The translations under genes and the position numbers were made by a program. This document shows, one piece after another, positions 1-7,622 of a stretch of 40,168 bases of DNA. Location: assembly GCA_040510075.1 (NCBI GenBank), contig JBEVJT010000246.1, positions 1-40,168 on the forward strand. Reading direction: 5' to 3'. The notes beneath the pieces were generated by a model that was not told the DNA's origin, made no database searches, and saw only the letters and a list, made by a program, of their open reading frames with translations. This DNA is from VAZQ01 sp040510075 (GTDB lineage: Bacteria > Pseudomonadota > Alphaproteobacteria > Rhizobiales > Xanthobacteraceae). Positions within the stretch are counted from its first letter, which is position 1. Each line of letters begins with the position of its first letter.

Positions 1-644
1 CGTCGATTGAGTCCCACGATCACCGCAAAGCCCACGAGGCACAGGACTGCAGGCCAGGCTTTGAGATCGCCGAGAGTGACCAGCGTCTGCGGCTGCGCGA
101 CGACGATTTTCGCTTCTTCGAGCGCGATAATGCCGAGGAACAGGCCTACGCCTGTGGAGATTGCGAGTTTCAGATTCTTCGGAATCGAGTTGATCAGATA
201 TTCCCGTATTCTGCCGAGCGAGATGAGGAAAAAGATCACGCCAGAGCAGAACACCCCGGCAAGCGCCTGCTGCCAGGAATAGCCGTTGGTGAGGACGACC
301 GTGAAGGCAAAGAAGGCATTGAGTCCCATGCCCGGCGCGAGCGCGATGGGGTAATTCGCCACAAGTCCCATCACCACGCTCGATATCGCCGCCGCGACGC
401 AGGTCGCGACGAACACCGCGCCTTAGTCCATGCCCGCATTTGCTAGGATCTGCGGGTTAACGAAAACGATGTAGACCATGGTGAGAAAAGTCGTGAGCCC
501 GGCAAGGAATTCCGTGCGCACGTCGGTGCCATGGGCGGCAAGCCCGAAATAGCGATCCAGATGACCGAGCACAGATGATACGGGACGGAAGACAGAAGAA
601 TGCGCGTTCACCGAACTCTGCTCTGCCTTGTGATCATCCGTCAT
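1..644 (-). pseudogene. NCS2 (AzgA/PbuG-type) purine permease, interrupted by one in-frame stop, runs off the window
   Basis: The first 73 codons (644 down to 426) give a typical AzgA-type N-terminus, including LDRYFGL and GLTTFLTMVYIVFVNP, which is the first membrane segment. A TAA follows at 425-423, exactly where relatives read GMDQGAVF or similar. The same frame then stays open to base 1 and continues the family without a gap: GAVFVATC, then NYPIALAPGMGLNAFFAFTV, GYSWQQAL, AISTGVGLFLGIIALEEAKI and a further hydrophobic segment. So a single codon, probably CAA to TAA, splits an otherwise intact permease. Members are proton symporters for guanine, hypoxanthine or adenine in the inner membrane. 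The start is uncertain: the ATG at 644 lies inside a repeat and a GTG at 572 is closer to the conserved part. It lies 10 nt after the GT39 gene and may be cotranscribed with it. A sequencing error or a very recent mutation is possible. Confidence 0.85.
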
Positions 645-668
645 CTGTCGTCCGTCATCGGTCCTCCG
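566..668. repeat. Inverted pair of CTGTCNTCYGTC-type repeat arms
   Basis: The arm at about 640-668 (TCATCTGTCGTCCGTCATC) and the arm at about 566-596 (ACAGATGATACGGGACGG, then AAGACAGA) are related in inverted orientation around a roughly 45-nt spacer. The repeat covers the last codons of the GT39 gene and supplies the ATG of the permease ORF. A second pair with the same layout sits at 15535-15660 upstream of the GH36 gene. Confidence 0.55.
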
Positions 669-2199
669 GACGCGGCAACACTATCGGTTCGTCCGTCTTT
701 GGCCTGATCACCGCCCAGCCGATGAGGACGAGAGGCAGCGTGCCTTGCACGCGCCGCGCAAAGATGCGGGGCACTTCGGGCACCAGTTGAGGGAATCGTT
801 CGGCCATGCCGGGGGGCGGTGTTCCTGCCCTGTCGGAAGTGGGCCAGACGAGGACCGCGCCCTTCGTTCTTACCGCGTCGACGCTAACCCATGGTGACCG
901 CTGGGGAGCGGCGTCGATGAATACGCTCGGGCGGCTCGGCGCGCCGAGCGCAACCAGCGCTGCCGTGCGCAGGTCGCCGCCCACAATCTTCAGCGGCGCG
1001 CCTGTACGCCGCTCGAAGTTTTCAGAGAAGAATTGCCCCATGGCTTCGAACGGCTGCGCGATGCGCAGATCGGAGCTCAGCCAGGGCAGCACGAATACCG
1101 AGCACGCTGCCATCACCGGCGGAATGATCAGCAGCCCGAACCACGCTGCGATCACGATGTGCTGGCGCGTCAAAGTGATTGCATCGCCTGCGGCGACGAT
1201 CACCGCTAGGCCGGAGAGAATAACGAGCGGCGCGATGCCGCCCATGGGGCCCGCCCATCCGAGCATGACCGCGACAAACGAACCCACCAGAGCGGGCAGC
1301 AGCGCGAAGAAATATACGAACTGCCGCGCGAATGGATCAATCGAGCGGCGCACGATGATGGGCGAGGGCTCATGGCGCGGCCAGGGCCACCCGGCGACGA
1401 GGCCGGCCAAGACGACAAGCCCAGCATGGGCTGCGAGCAGGAGTCCCAGTCGCTGCAGCCAGGCAAACACGTTGCCGCCCAGTGCGGTAATTGCACGCAC
1501 AGGAAAGCGGAGCGGCGCAATTCCCGAATGAATAAGCCACGCAATGAAGGGCCCGATCAGGATGGTGACGATCGCGAGGGCAAGCAACGGGTCGTAGGAC
1601 TTCAGAGACGTCCGCGCGCGTTCGTTTGCGAGCGTGAACCCGACGAGAATTGCAATCAGCAACAGGCCGAGATAGGTCGTCAGCAGCAGGAGGCCGGTTT
1701 CGATCACAAGGGGAAGCCAGTAAGCTCGCTGTTGCTCTGCTACGGCGCGCCAGTAATGCAGCAGGATCATTGCCCAAAGCGGCATGGCGAGAATGGCAGG
1801 ACCGAAATCGGGAGTAGGCACCGTAAAGGCAGCGATGCCCACCATGAGTAGCACCGCCAGCGCAGCATGCTGCGCCCCGACAATCGCTCTGCCGAGCAGG
1901 AACACCGTCCAGTAGGTTGTGACCACGCAAGCCTGGGACAATGCATAAACGCCGATGAGGTGGTGCCCGGCGAGATCGAAGGCGAGTTCACCCATCCAGA
2001 AGGCAAGCGGTGGTCCAAGGAATGAGCCGAGCTGAAACTCGTGCCCGATTGCCAACACGAGCGGCACGTCACCAGGCGGGCTCGCATAAAAGAGCGTGGG
2101 CACCAGGAGCCAGAGCAGCGCCTGCACGATAGCTGCGAGCCACACCGCCAATGCGGGGCGTGATCGCAACAGTTCTACGAGTATGGAGACATACAGCAT
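655..2199 (-). CDS. GT39-type (ArnT/PMT-like) membrane glycosyltransferase
   Basis: 514 residues, mostly hydrophobic, with about ten predicted membrane segments starting at residues 15-38. The first periplasmic loop carries PPGDVPLVLAIGHEF followed by GSFLGPPLAFWMGELAF, and a conserved stretch VPTPDFGPAILAMPLWAMIL lies near residues 130-150. This is the pattern of rhizobial glycosyltransferase family 39 proteins, relatives of ArnT that use polyprenyl-phosphate sugars to modify lipid or protein acceptors at the periplasmic face. The C-terminal 130 residues are less hydrophobic and probably periplasmic. Acceptor and donor cannot be told from sequence. The last codons lie in a repeat. The NCS2 permease follows after 10 nt. 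The start ATG at 2199 lies 13 nt after a palindromic repeat. Confidence 0.75.
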   Translation of the reverse strand: MLYVSILVELLRSRPALAVWLAAIVQALLWLLVPTLFYASPPGDVPLVLAIGHEFQLGSFLGPPLAFWMGELAFDLAGHHLIGVYALSQACVVTTYWTVFLLGRAIVGAQHAALAVLLMVGIAAFTVPTPDFGPAILAMPLWAMILLHYWRAVAEQQRAYWLPLVIETGLLLLTTYLGLLLIAILVGFTLANERARTSLKSYDPLLALAIVTILIGPFIAWLIHSGIAPLRFPVRAITALGGNVFAWLQRLGLLLAAHAGLVVLAGLVAGWPWPRHEPSPIIVRRSIDPFARQFVYFFALLPALVGSFVAVMLGWAGPMGGIAPLVILSGLAVIVAAGDAITLTRQHIVIAAWFGLLIIPPVMAACSVFVLPWLSSDLRIAQPFEAMGQFFSENFERRTGAPLKIVGGDLRTAALVALGAPSRPSVFIDAAPQRSPWVSVDAVRTKGAVLVWPTSDRAGTPPPGMAERFPQLVPEVPRIFARRVQGTLPLVLIGWAVIRPKTDEPIVLPRPEDR

Positions 2200-2211
2200 C
2201 GCGAGAACGTT

Positions 2212-2261
2212 AGAGCATGATCCCGAAAAGTGGGAACCTGTTTTCGGAAAAGATCATGCTC
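2212..2261. repeat. Palindromic GATCCCGAAAA/TTTTCGGAAAAGATC intergenic repeat, full copy
   Basis: AGAGCATGATCCCGAAAAG is followed by TGGGAACC and then by TTTTCGGAAAAGATCATGCT. The two arms pair imperfectly into a long hairpin. This element is widespread in Bradyrhizobium and its relatives. It lies between rnhB and the GT39 gene, both on the minus strand. A second copy is at 18705-18780 and a decayed one at about 4405-4445. Confidence 0.85.
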
Positions 2262-2326
2262 GGAGTTAAGGAGTGCGGCAAAGAAGGCGCCGCGCAGGTG
2301 CGGACATCGCTGACGAGAAGAGGCCG

Positions 2327-3040
2327 CTACAACGGCAAGGTCGTGGCAGTGACGGCTTCGATTTCAACGGCGGCGAGGATGTCCACGCTGGTTGCGGCAA
2401 CGGGGGCAAAAGAGCGCCGGTGATGGATGGTAGGACCGAGCCGGGCGAGGGCCTCGAAATGCTCCGGCACGCTGTAGCCCTTGTGGTGCTCGAAACCGTA
2501 GCCGGGATAGTGGAGACCGAGGCGGATCATGAGGCGATCGCGCGTGACCTTGGCAACAATGGAGGCGGCAGCAATCGAAGCAATGATGGCGTCGCCGCTG
2601 ATTACGGGCGTGCACTCGCAGGCGATATCGATGCGGTCGCGTCCGTCCACGAAGACGAGTTTCGGCCGCACCGGCAATGCCGCGACAGCGCGGGCGAGCG
2701 CCCAGAGCGAGGCGCGCAGGATGTTGTCGCGATCGATCCGCATCGGTGGCGCAACGGCGACCGACACTTCGGCGGTAGCGCAGATTTTCGCATGTAGCTT
2801 GGCGCGGGTTTCCGGATCGAGTTTTTTGGAATCGTCGAGCCCGCGCGGCACGCGTTTGGGATCGAGTATGACCGCTGCCGCGACAACGGGACCGGCAAGC
2901 GGCCCGCGGCCTGCCTCATCGCATCCGGCAACCGGCCAGACGCCGCGTTTGAGCGCCGCACGTTCGCGCCGAAATGTGGGCCGGACAGGTTCCTCGCCGA
3001 GCGGGAGGCGAAGGGCCTGTGCGGATTTTTCGCGACTCAT
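2327..3040 (-). CDS. rnhB: Ribonuclease HII
   Basis: Cleaves the RNA strand of RNA-DNA hybrids, including single ribonucleotides in DNA. The 237-residue protein has the family signature AGCDEAGRGPLAGPV at 38-52, which supplies the acidic pair D41-E42. LDDSKKL follows at 68-74, then VFVDG with D132, SGD with D150, and the helix SIAAASIVAKVTRD ending at D168. The conserved HHKGYS is at 185-190. The first 35 residues form a basic extension common in alphaproteobacterial RnhB. The ATG at 3040 is the natural start. It is followed on the minus strand by a palindromic repeat and the GT39 gene, and preceded after 71 nt by the radical SAM gene, so the two may be cotranscribed. Confidence 0.95.
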   Translation of the reverse strand: MSREKSAQALRLPLGEEPVRPTFRRERAALKRGVWPVAGCDEAGRGPLAGPVVAAAVILDPKRVPRGLDDSKKLDPETRAKLHAKICATAEVSVAVAPPMRIDRDNILRASLWALARAVAALPVRPKLVFVDGRDRIDIACECTPVISGDAIIASIAAASIVAKVTRDRLMIRLGLHYPGYGFEHHKGYSVPEHFEALARLGPTIHHRRSFAPVAATSVDILAAVEIEAVTATTLPL

Positions 3041-3111
3041 GCCGCGATCGTGCCCAGGACCCGCGCGAAGTCAATCGGTGCGGACTTGTGGCTGTTACGA
3101 GCGGGGAATAC

Positions 3112-4305
3112 TCAAAACAGGCTCAACTGCTGCGTCTGGCTGCGCGGCGGCTTAAAATGTTCTGTGCTCAAGCTGGTCCGCGTCTTGTTCAAGCCTAGCT
3201 TCTCGCAGGCAAGCTCGAAGCGGCGGCCAATCAGCCAGGCCGTCGGGCCTTTGCCGCTCATCCGCTGTCCCCAGCTTGAGTCGTAATCCTTGCCCCCGCG
3301 CATCTCGCGAATGAGCTTGAAAACATGCCGGTAACGATCGGGGAAGTTCGCAAGCAGCCACTCGCGGAACAGGTCACGTACTTCGAGAGGGAGCCGCAGC
3401 AGCACGTAGCCTGCCTCTTTCACGCCCACCGCCGCGGCCGAGTCGAGGATGCGCTCGATCTCGGCATCATTCAGTGCGGGAATGACGGGGGCGACCATCA
3501 CGGTCGTCGGCACACCGGCAGCGCCTAACGCCTGCAGCGCCTCAAGCCGAAGCCGCGGCGCGGGTGCGCGCGGCTCCATGAGGCGCGCGAGCTTACAATC
3601 GAGCGTGGTGACCGACAGAGCAACCTTGACAAGATTGCGCTGTGCCATGCTGGCGAGAATATCGAGGTCGCGCAGTACCAGGGCGGATTTGGTGACGATG
3701 CCGACCGGATGTCCATATCGCTCCAGCACTTCGAGAATGCCGCGCATGATGCGATGCTCGCGTTCGATAGGCTGATACGGGTCGGTGTTAGTGCCGATCG
3801 CAATGGTGCGCGGCACATAGCCGGGAGCGGAAAGCTCGCGCTCGAGCAGCTTCGGCGCATCGGGCTTCGCAAACAGCTGCGTCTCGAAATCGAGTCCCGG
3901 CGACAGTCCGAGATATGCATGCGTTGGGCGTGCGAAGCAGTAGATGCAGCCGTGCTCGCAACCGCGATACGGATTGATCGAACGATCGAAGGAGATATCG
4001 GGAGAGTTGTTGCGCGTGATGATCTTGCGCGTGGAATCGAGTGCAACGTTCGTCTTGAACGGCGGCAGCTCCTCGAAATTCTGCCACCCGTCGTCGAATG
4101 CGATGCGCGCCAGGGGTTCGTACCGGCCCGACGCGTTGGACTTCGCACCCCGGCCGCGCCGGCGCTCGCGCGTTATTGCCGTATCAAGATCGAGCGGTTC
4201 GTTGAGGTCGATTGCGGAAGGTCGTGCCGCGCGCGAGGTCCTCCGCGCGCCACCGGCTCGAAGTTCGGTGGATCGACGCTGAAGAGAGGTAGTGGCACGC
4301 GTCAT
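3112..4305 (-). CDS. PA0069-family radical SAM protein (SplB-like)
   Basis: 397 residues. The radical SAM cluster motif CxxxCxxC is at C116-C120-C123 (RGCEHGCIYCFARPTHAY). Upstream is the family hallmark GRGAKSNASGRYEP at 51-64; downstream are GTNTDPYQPIE and VSVTTLD-type strands of the partial TIM barrel and GKDYDSSWGQRM near the C-terminus. Related to spore photoproduct lyase, but the exact reaction of this family is not established. The frame is open further upstream to 4566, but that extension has no family character and runs through repeat DNA. The ATG at 4305, opening MTRATTSLQRR, fits homologues. rnhB lies downstream on the same strand. Confidence 0.9.
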   Translation of the reverse strand: MTRATTSLQRRSTELRAGGARRTSRAARPSAIDLNEPLDLDTAITRERRRGRGAKSNASGRYEPLARIAFDDGWQNFEELPPFKTNVALDSTRKIITRNNSPDISFDRSINPYRGCEHGCIYCFARPTHAYLGLSPGLDFETQLFAKPDAPKLLERELSAPGYVPRTIAIGTNTDPYQPIEREHRIMRGILEVLERYGHPVGIVTKSALVLRDLDILASMAQRNLVKVALSVTTLDCKLARLMEPRAPAPRLRLEALQALGAAGVPTTVMVAPVIPALNDAEIERILDSAAAVGVKEAGYVLLRLPLEVRDLFREWLLANFPDRYRHVFKLIREMRGGKDYDSSWGQRMSGKGPTAWLIGRRFELACEKLGLNKTRTSLSTEHFKPPRSQTQQLSLF

Positions 4306-4404
4306 TGTAATCCCGCATGACCATCTAGGAACAAAACAGGAACATAAGCCAAAACGCGCCGAACGCAAGGGGCTAACGTCTGAGAGATTGCGAGTGCCGG
4401 ACCT

Positions 4405-4498
4405 GACGAGGGGAAAGTGGGCCCGGTCTTCGGAAAGATCGTGCTCTACAAAGACCTGGAGCGGATGGCGGTTCGAAGAAAAGTCATTCTGCTCGAGG
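4405..4498. repeat. Decayed palindromic repeats (two families side by side)
   Basis: At 4411-4445, GAAAGTGGGCCCGGTCTTCGG and the following AAAGATCGTGCTCT match the right half of the 2212 element with changes. At about 4456-4498, CTGGAGCGG, GGTTCGAAGA and AAGTCATTCTGCTC match the GAGCGGRATG...CATYCYGCTC element seen at 5301 and 18791. The second copy overlaps the last codons and stop of the alpha/beta hydrolase gene. Confidence 0.55.
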
Positions 4499-5278
4499 GT
4501 CAAACTCGGCGACGGCCGCGAGCAGCCGCTCGATGTCCTCCGGTCGCGATAGCCGGTGGTCGCCATCCTTCACCAGCGTAAGCACGACGTCGTCGCGGGC
4601 AAACCGCGTCGTGAGCTCGACCGCATGCCCCCACGGCACATCGGGATCCTGCACGCCCTGCAGGATGCGAACCGGACAGCCCGTCTCGATCATTCCTTCA
4701 AGCAGCAAGTGTTTGCGGCCGTCCTCGATCAGCCCACGCGTAACCGGGTACGGCTCTGGCGAATATTGAGAGGGGCGCGCATAGACGCCCTTCTCTTCGA
4801 TCTCACGGCGGATTTCGGGAGAAAAGCGCTTCCACATCAGCTCTTCGGTGAAATCGACGGCAGGCGCGATCAGCACCAGGCCGGCAACCGCTGCGGCTGC
4901 GTGCGGCCGTGCGGCGATCTCGCGCGTGAGCAGCAGAGCGAGCCAGCCGCCCATGGATGATCCGATGACGATCTGGGGTCCACGGCAAAAGGCATCGAAT
5001 GCTGCAATTGCCTCCTCCGTCCACCGCGCAACGGTGCCCTCGAGGAAATCGCCGCCGGATTCCCCGTGACCTGAATAGTCGAAGCGCGTGACCGCGCGCC
5101 CATGTGCAGTCCCCCACCGCGCCAGAGCCTCCGCTTTCGTGCCTTTCATGTCGGAACGATACCCGCCCAGCCAGAACAGCCCTGGAGGCACCCCGGCATT
5201 ATGCCGGACTGCAATGCGGCGGGCTGCTTTCCCGGTTCCAACCTCCAGGAATTTCGGGCAAAGATCATTCATCCGCAT
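4484..5278 (-). CDS. Alpha/beta-fold hydrolase (serine hydrolase)
   Basis: 264 residues with an alpha/beta hydrolase core. Strand beta-3 gives GLFWLGGYRSDMKGTKA at 33-49, then RFDYSGHGES at 65-74. The nucleophile elbow is IGSSMGG at 105-111 with S108, the acid is probably D213 in GVQDPDVPWGH, and the histidine is H241 in GDHRLS. This resembles the BrnQ-neighbouring or prolyl-peptidase-like hydrolases of alphaproteobacteria, and the substrate is unknown. ATGs at 5278 and 5272 are both possible; neither has a strong ribosome site. Longer frames upstream run into the opposite-strand glycosyltransferase gene and are not real. Divergent from the gene at 5354; a perfect 10-bp inverted repeat lies in the 75-bp gap. 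Confidence 0.85.
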   Translation of the reverse strand: MRMNDLCPKFLEVGTGKAARRIAVRHNAGVPPGLFWLGGYRSDMKGTKAEALARWGTAHGRAVTRFDYSGHGESGGDFLEGTVARWTEEAIAAFDAFCRGPQIVIGSSMGGWLALLLTREIAARPHAAAAVAGLVLIAPAVDFTEELMWKRFSPEIRREIEEKGVYARPSQYSPEPYPVTRGLIEDGRKHLLLEGMIETGCPVRILQGVQDPDVPWGHAVELTTRFARDDVVLTLVKDGDHRLSRPEDIERLLAAVAEFDPRAE

Positions 5279-5300
5279 CACCAAACAAAAGCAAACTGGA

Positions 5301-5333
5301 GCGGGATGACGATTCGAAGAGAAGTCATCCCGC
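5301..5333. repeat. Inverted repeat GCGGGATGAC/GTCATCCCGC
   Basis: Perfect 10-bp arms at 5301-5310 and 5324-5333 around GATTCGAAGAGAA. Same family as 18791-18825. It sits between the divergent hydrolase (5278) and glycosyltransferase (5354) genes, so it is close to both promoters. Confidence 0.7.
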
Positions 5334-5353
5334 GATAGGTCGGGATTAGGTGC

Positions 5354-6565
5354 ATGAGCACGGATTATCCAGATCAGCATTCCTCTCCGCGCAGTCTGGC
5401 CGGTGCCACGATTCTGCAGGTCGTGCCGGCAATGCGCGAGGAGCCGGTCGCCCGTACCGCGGTCAATGTAGCCCATGCGCTGTTGCGCGCAGGGGCGCGC
5501 GCCATGATCGCGGCCGCGGACGGTCCGCTGGCAGCCGAGCTCAAAACGGCGGGCGGCGAATGGGTTTCGCTCGCCAATGACACGATGAACCCGCTGCGCG
5601 TGCGCGGCGGCGGGCGTGCGATCGAACGCCTCATCGCTTCCGAGCGCATCGATATCGTCCATGCGCAAAGCATCGGCGGAGCATGGAGCGCCCAAATGGC
5701 CGCCGCACAAATCGCGGTATGGCTGGTCACCACGCTCCCCGATATGCCAGCCGCTTCCGGCTGGCGCGCGTGGTGGGCAAGCGCGCTTGCGCGCGGCGAC
5801 CGCGTCATTACGCCGTCGCACTTCGCGGCCGCGCCGGTCATTGCCCGGTATGGGCTGGCGCGCGAGCGCCTCACGGTCATTCCGCGCAGCATCGATACGG
5901 CGGCGTTCGATCCAGCTGTGGTGCCGGCCGAACGCATCAATGCCGTGCGCACAAGCTGGCGAATTCAGGGAGACGAGCGCATCGTGCTCATTCCGGGGCG
6001 CGTGGCGCCCTGGAACGATCAGCATGTGCTGCCTGCAATTGCGCGGCTTCTCATCGAAAGCGGAGTGCGCGATTTCGCTTTCGTCATGGTGGGCGAACAT
6101 GACACATTTCGCCGATATGCCCGATTCGTGGCTGACGAGGCGCGTGGACACGGAATGCAGGCATTCCTGCGATTTGCCGGCCATTGCCGCGACATGCCCG
6201 CCGCTTACGCGGCCGCTGACCTAGTGATGGTGACCGCAAGCGAGCCGCCCCTGCTGGGTCGCGTGGTGGCCGAGGCGCAGGCGATGGGACGACCGGTGGT
6301 GACTGCAAATGTCGGCGTGTTGCCGGAACATGTCGTTACGCCGCCGGAGATGCCTGAGGACATCCGCACTGGCTGGGTTATCGAAGCGGGGGATGCGGCG
6401 GCCTACGCGCATGCGCTCTCGCAAGCTTTGGCGCTCGATTCTGCTGCTTACCGCGCCATGTCGGCGCGCGCGCGCCAATTCGCAGAATACATGTTCTCCC
6501 CGCGCAGCGTCGCCGTCGCGACCCGGGCCGTGTACACGTCGCTGCTCGCCCGGGATGAAGCGTAG
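5354..6565 (+). CDS. Glycosyltransferase, GT4-like (GT-B fold)
   Basis: 403 residues with two Rossmann halves. The N-terminal half has ATILQVVPAM at 18-27 and DIVHAQSIGGAW near 100. The C-terminal half has VLIPGRVAPWNDQ, FAFVMVGEHD, an AAYAAADLVMVTASEPPLLGR strand and VVAEAQAMGRPVVTANVG. It probably transfers a sugar from a nucleotide sugar to a lipid or saccharide acceptor at the cytoplasmic membrane. The usual EX7E motif is altered: P299 stands where the first Glu is expected, with E297 two residues earlier, giving EX9E to E307. The donor-binding part is otherwise intact. The stop TAG at 6563-6565 lies within an inverted-repeat arm. Start ATG 5354; no strong Shine-Dalgarno sequence is visible. 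Confidence 0.85.
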   Translation: MSTDYPDQHSSPRSLAGATILQVVPAMREEPVARTAVNVAHALLRAGARAMIAAADGPLAAELKTAGGEWVSLANDTMNPLRVRGGGRAIERLIASERIDIVHAQSIGGAWSAQMAAAQIAVWLVTTLPDMPAASGWRAWWASALARGDRVITPSHFAAAPVIARYGLARERLTVIPRSIDTAAFDPAVVPAERINAVRTSWRIQGDERIVLIPGRVAPWNDQHVLPAIARLLIESGVRDFAFVMVGEHDTFRRYARFVADEARGHGMQAFLRFAGHCRDMPAAYAAADLVMVTASEPPLLGRVVAEAQAMGRPVVTANVGVLPEHVVTPPEMPEDIRTGWVIEAGDAAAYAHALSQALALDSAAYRAMSARARQFAEYMFSPRSVAVATRAVYTSLLARDEA

Positions 6566-6725
6566 GGTGGGCAAAGGCGCGCACGCAGACAAGTTTACGC
6601 AGTCTGCGCAAGGTTGACTGCGCCGCGCCATGCCCACCATTCTCGGCTGACGCGTGGGCACGGTGCGCGCCGTCAATCTCGTAAGACTTAGTTATTCGTG
6701 TTGCGCGCGCCTTTGCCCACCCTAC
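6562..6725. repeat. Perfect 21-bp inverted repeat of the GTAGGGTGGGC family, 122-bp spacer
   Basis: The left arm 6562-6582 begins GTAGGGTGGGCAAAGG; the right arm 6705-6725 is its exact reverse complement, ending TTTGCCCACCCTAC. The spacer also carries GCGTGGGC and TGCCCACC words. The left arm holds the stop codon of the preceding glycosyltransferase. The spacer contains no convincing gene. Confidence 0.85.
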
Positions 6726-6907
6726 CGCCCGCAACTCACAATCCCGCAACAGTGTTGCCGGTTGGACACTGAAGCGCTCAATCTTTTGCCGCCCAAAACT
6801 CGTCAACTAACCGCCCGATTAGCCGTTGACTTATGCGCCGGTACTACTGATGTTTCCCCTGCCTGCCCTTGGCAGGCCCGCCGCAACGGCAAGAGGAGAG
6901 CATAGCC
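6726..6907 (+). promoter_or_regulatory. infC upstream region with hairpin and ribosome-binding site
   Basis: Completes the 342-bp gap between the glycosyltransferase and infC. It has a perfect 7-bp hairpin GCCTGCC-CTT-GGCAGGC at 6861-6877, 16 nt before the Shine-Dalgarno AGGAG at 6894-6898. The ribosome site is 9 nt from ATT 6908, 21 nt from the next in-frame ATG (6920) and only 3 nt from ATA 6902, which fixes the start at ATT. The hairpin could serve in infC control; that is inference. A promoter must lie in this gap, but I cannot place it. Confidence 0.5.
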
Positions 6908-7447
6908 ATTCGTCGTCCAATGAGACCCGCGCAGCCCGCTCCCAAGGAGGGCCCGCGCATGAACGAGGAGATTCGCGTTCAACAAGTACAATTGATCGAT
7001 CAGACCGGCCACAATCATGGCCCTGTCGACACAGCGACCGCCCTGCAGAAGGCCCAGGAGGCCGGCCTCGATCTCGTTGAGATCGCACCCAATTCATCCC
7101 CGCCTGTCTGCAAAATTCTCGACTACGGCAAGTACAAATATCAGGCACAGAAGAAGGCGGCGGAGGCGCGCAAGCGCCAGAAGGTGGTCGAGGTCAAGGA
7201 GATCAAGCTTCGCCCAATGATCGACGACCACGATTACGGTGTCAAAATGCGCTCAATGCAGCGCTTTTTCGAGGAAGGCGACAAGGTCAAGGTGACCCTG
7301 CGATTTCGCGGACGTGAAATGGCGCACCAGGAATTGGGCTATCAGCTGCTCAACCGGGTACGGGACGACACGACCAAGATCGCCAAGGTGGAGCAGGAGC
7401 CCCGCTTCGAAGGACGCCAAGTGGTGATGGTGCTCGCGCCGCGCTAG
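6908..7447 (+). CDS. infC: Translation initiation factor IF-3, AUU start codon
   Basis: 179 residues. IF-3 binds the 30S subunit, prevents 50S joining and checks the start codon. Visible blocks are IQLIDQ-type VQLIDQTGHNHGPVDT, LDLVEIAPNSSPPVCKILDYGKYKY of the N-terminal domain, the basic linker AQKKAAEARKRQKVVEVKEIKLRP, and the C-terminal domain with FFEEGDKVKVTLRFRGREMAHQELG and EGRQVVMVLAPR at the end. The start is taken as ATT at 6908 (protein begins M/I-RRPMRPAQPAPKEGPR). AUU is also the E. coli infC start and underlies autoregulation there, since IF-3 discriminates against it. Alternative starts are ATG 6920, which has no ribosome site, or ATG 6869, upstream of the ribosome site. Confidence 0.95.
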   Translation: MRRPMRPAQPAPKEGPRMNEEIRVQQVQLIDQTGHNHGPVDTATALQKAQEAGLDLVEIAPNSSPPVCKILDYGKYKYQAQKKAAEARKRQKVVEVKEIKLRPMIDDHDYGVKMRSMQRFFEEGDKVKVTLRFRGREMAHQELGYQLLNRVRDDTTKIAKVEQEPRFEGRQVVMVLAPR

Positions 7448-7622
7448 GACCCCGAGGCCCGTCTCATCTTATTCACTTGGTTGTCTTTTCGGCTGCGCTC
7501 TGCCATAAGCCGGGCCTCGCGTCGCCCGGCTCATTAGCACTGCCGTAACGGCGGCCCCATTCCAAGATTCAGGAGCAATCCGGCCGCCCGCCGGTGCACC
7601 GGCTGTGGCGAAGGAGAGCAAA
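7448..7622 (+). promoter_or_regulatory. infC-rpmI intergenic leader with two hairpins, possible L20 autoregulatory site
   Basis: 175 nt without an ORF. It holds a 7-bp stem GCCGGGC/GCCCGGC at 7509-7515 and 7524-7530, and a perfect 14-nt palindrome GCCGGTGCACCGGC at 7590-7603. The palindrome is just before the rpmI ribosome site AAGGAG (7611-7616) and 19 nt before the ATG. In several bacteria L20 represses the rpmI-rplT operon by binding structured RNA in this position. Here that role is inference. Either stem could also end or pause transcription after infC, but no U-tract follows. Confidence 0.45.

Noticed and set aside
4306..4566. N-terminal extension of the radical SAM gene
   Set aside because: The added 87 codons lie in decayed repeats and overlap the hydrolase gene; the natural ATG is 4305.
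5279..6184. Long N-terminal extension of the alpha/beta hydrolase on the minus strand
   Set aside because: It passes through the divergent glycosyltransferase gene and a repeat; family homology begins only near 5278.
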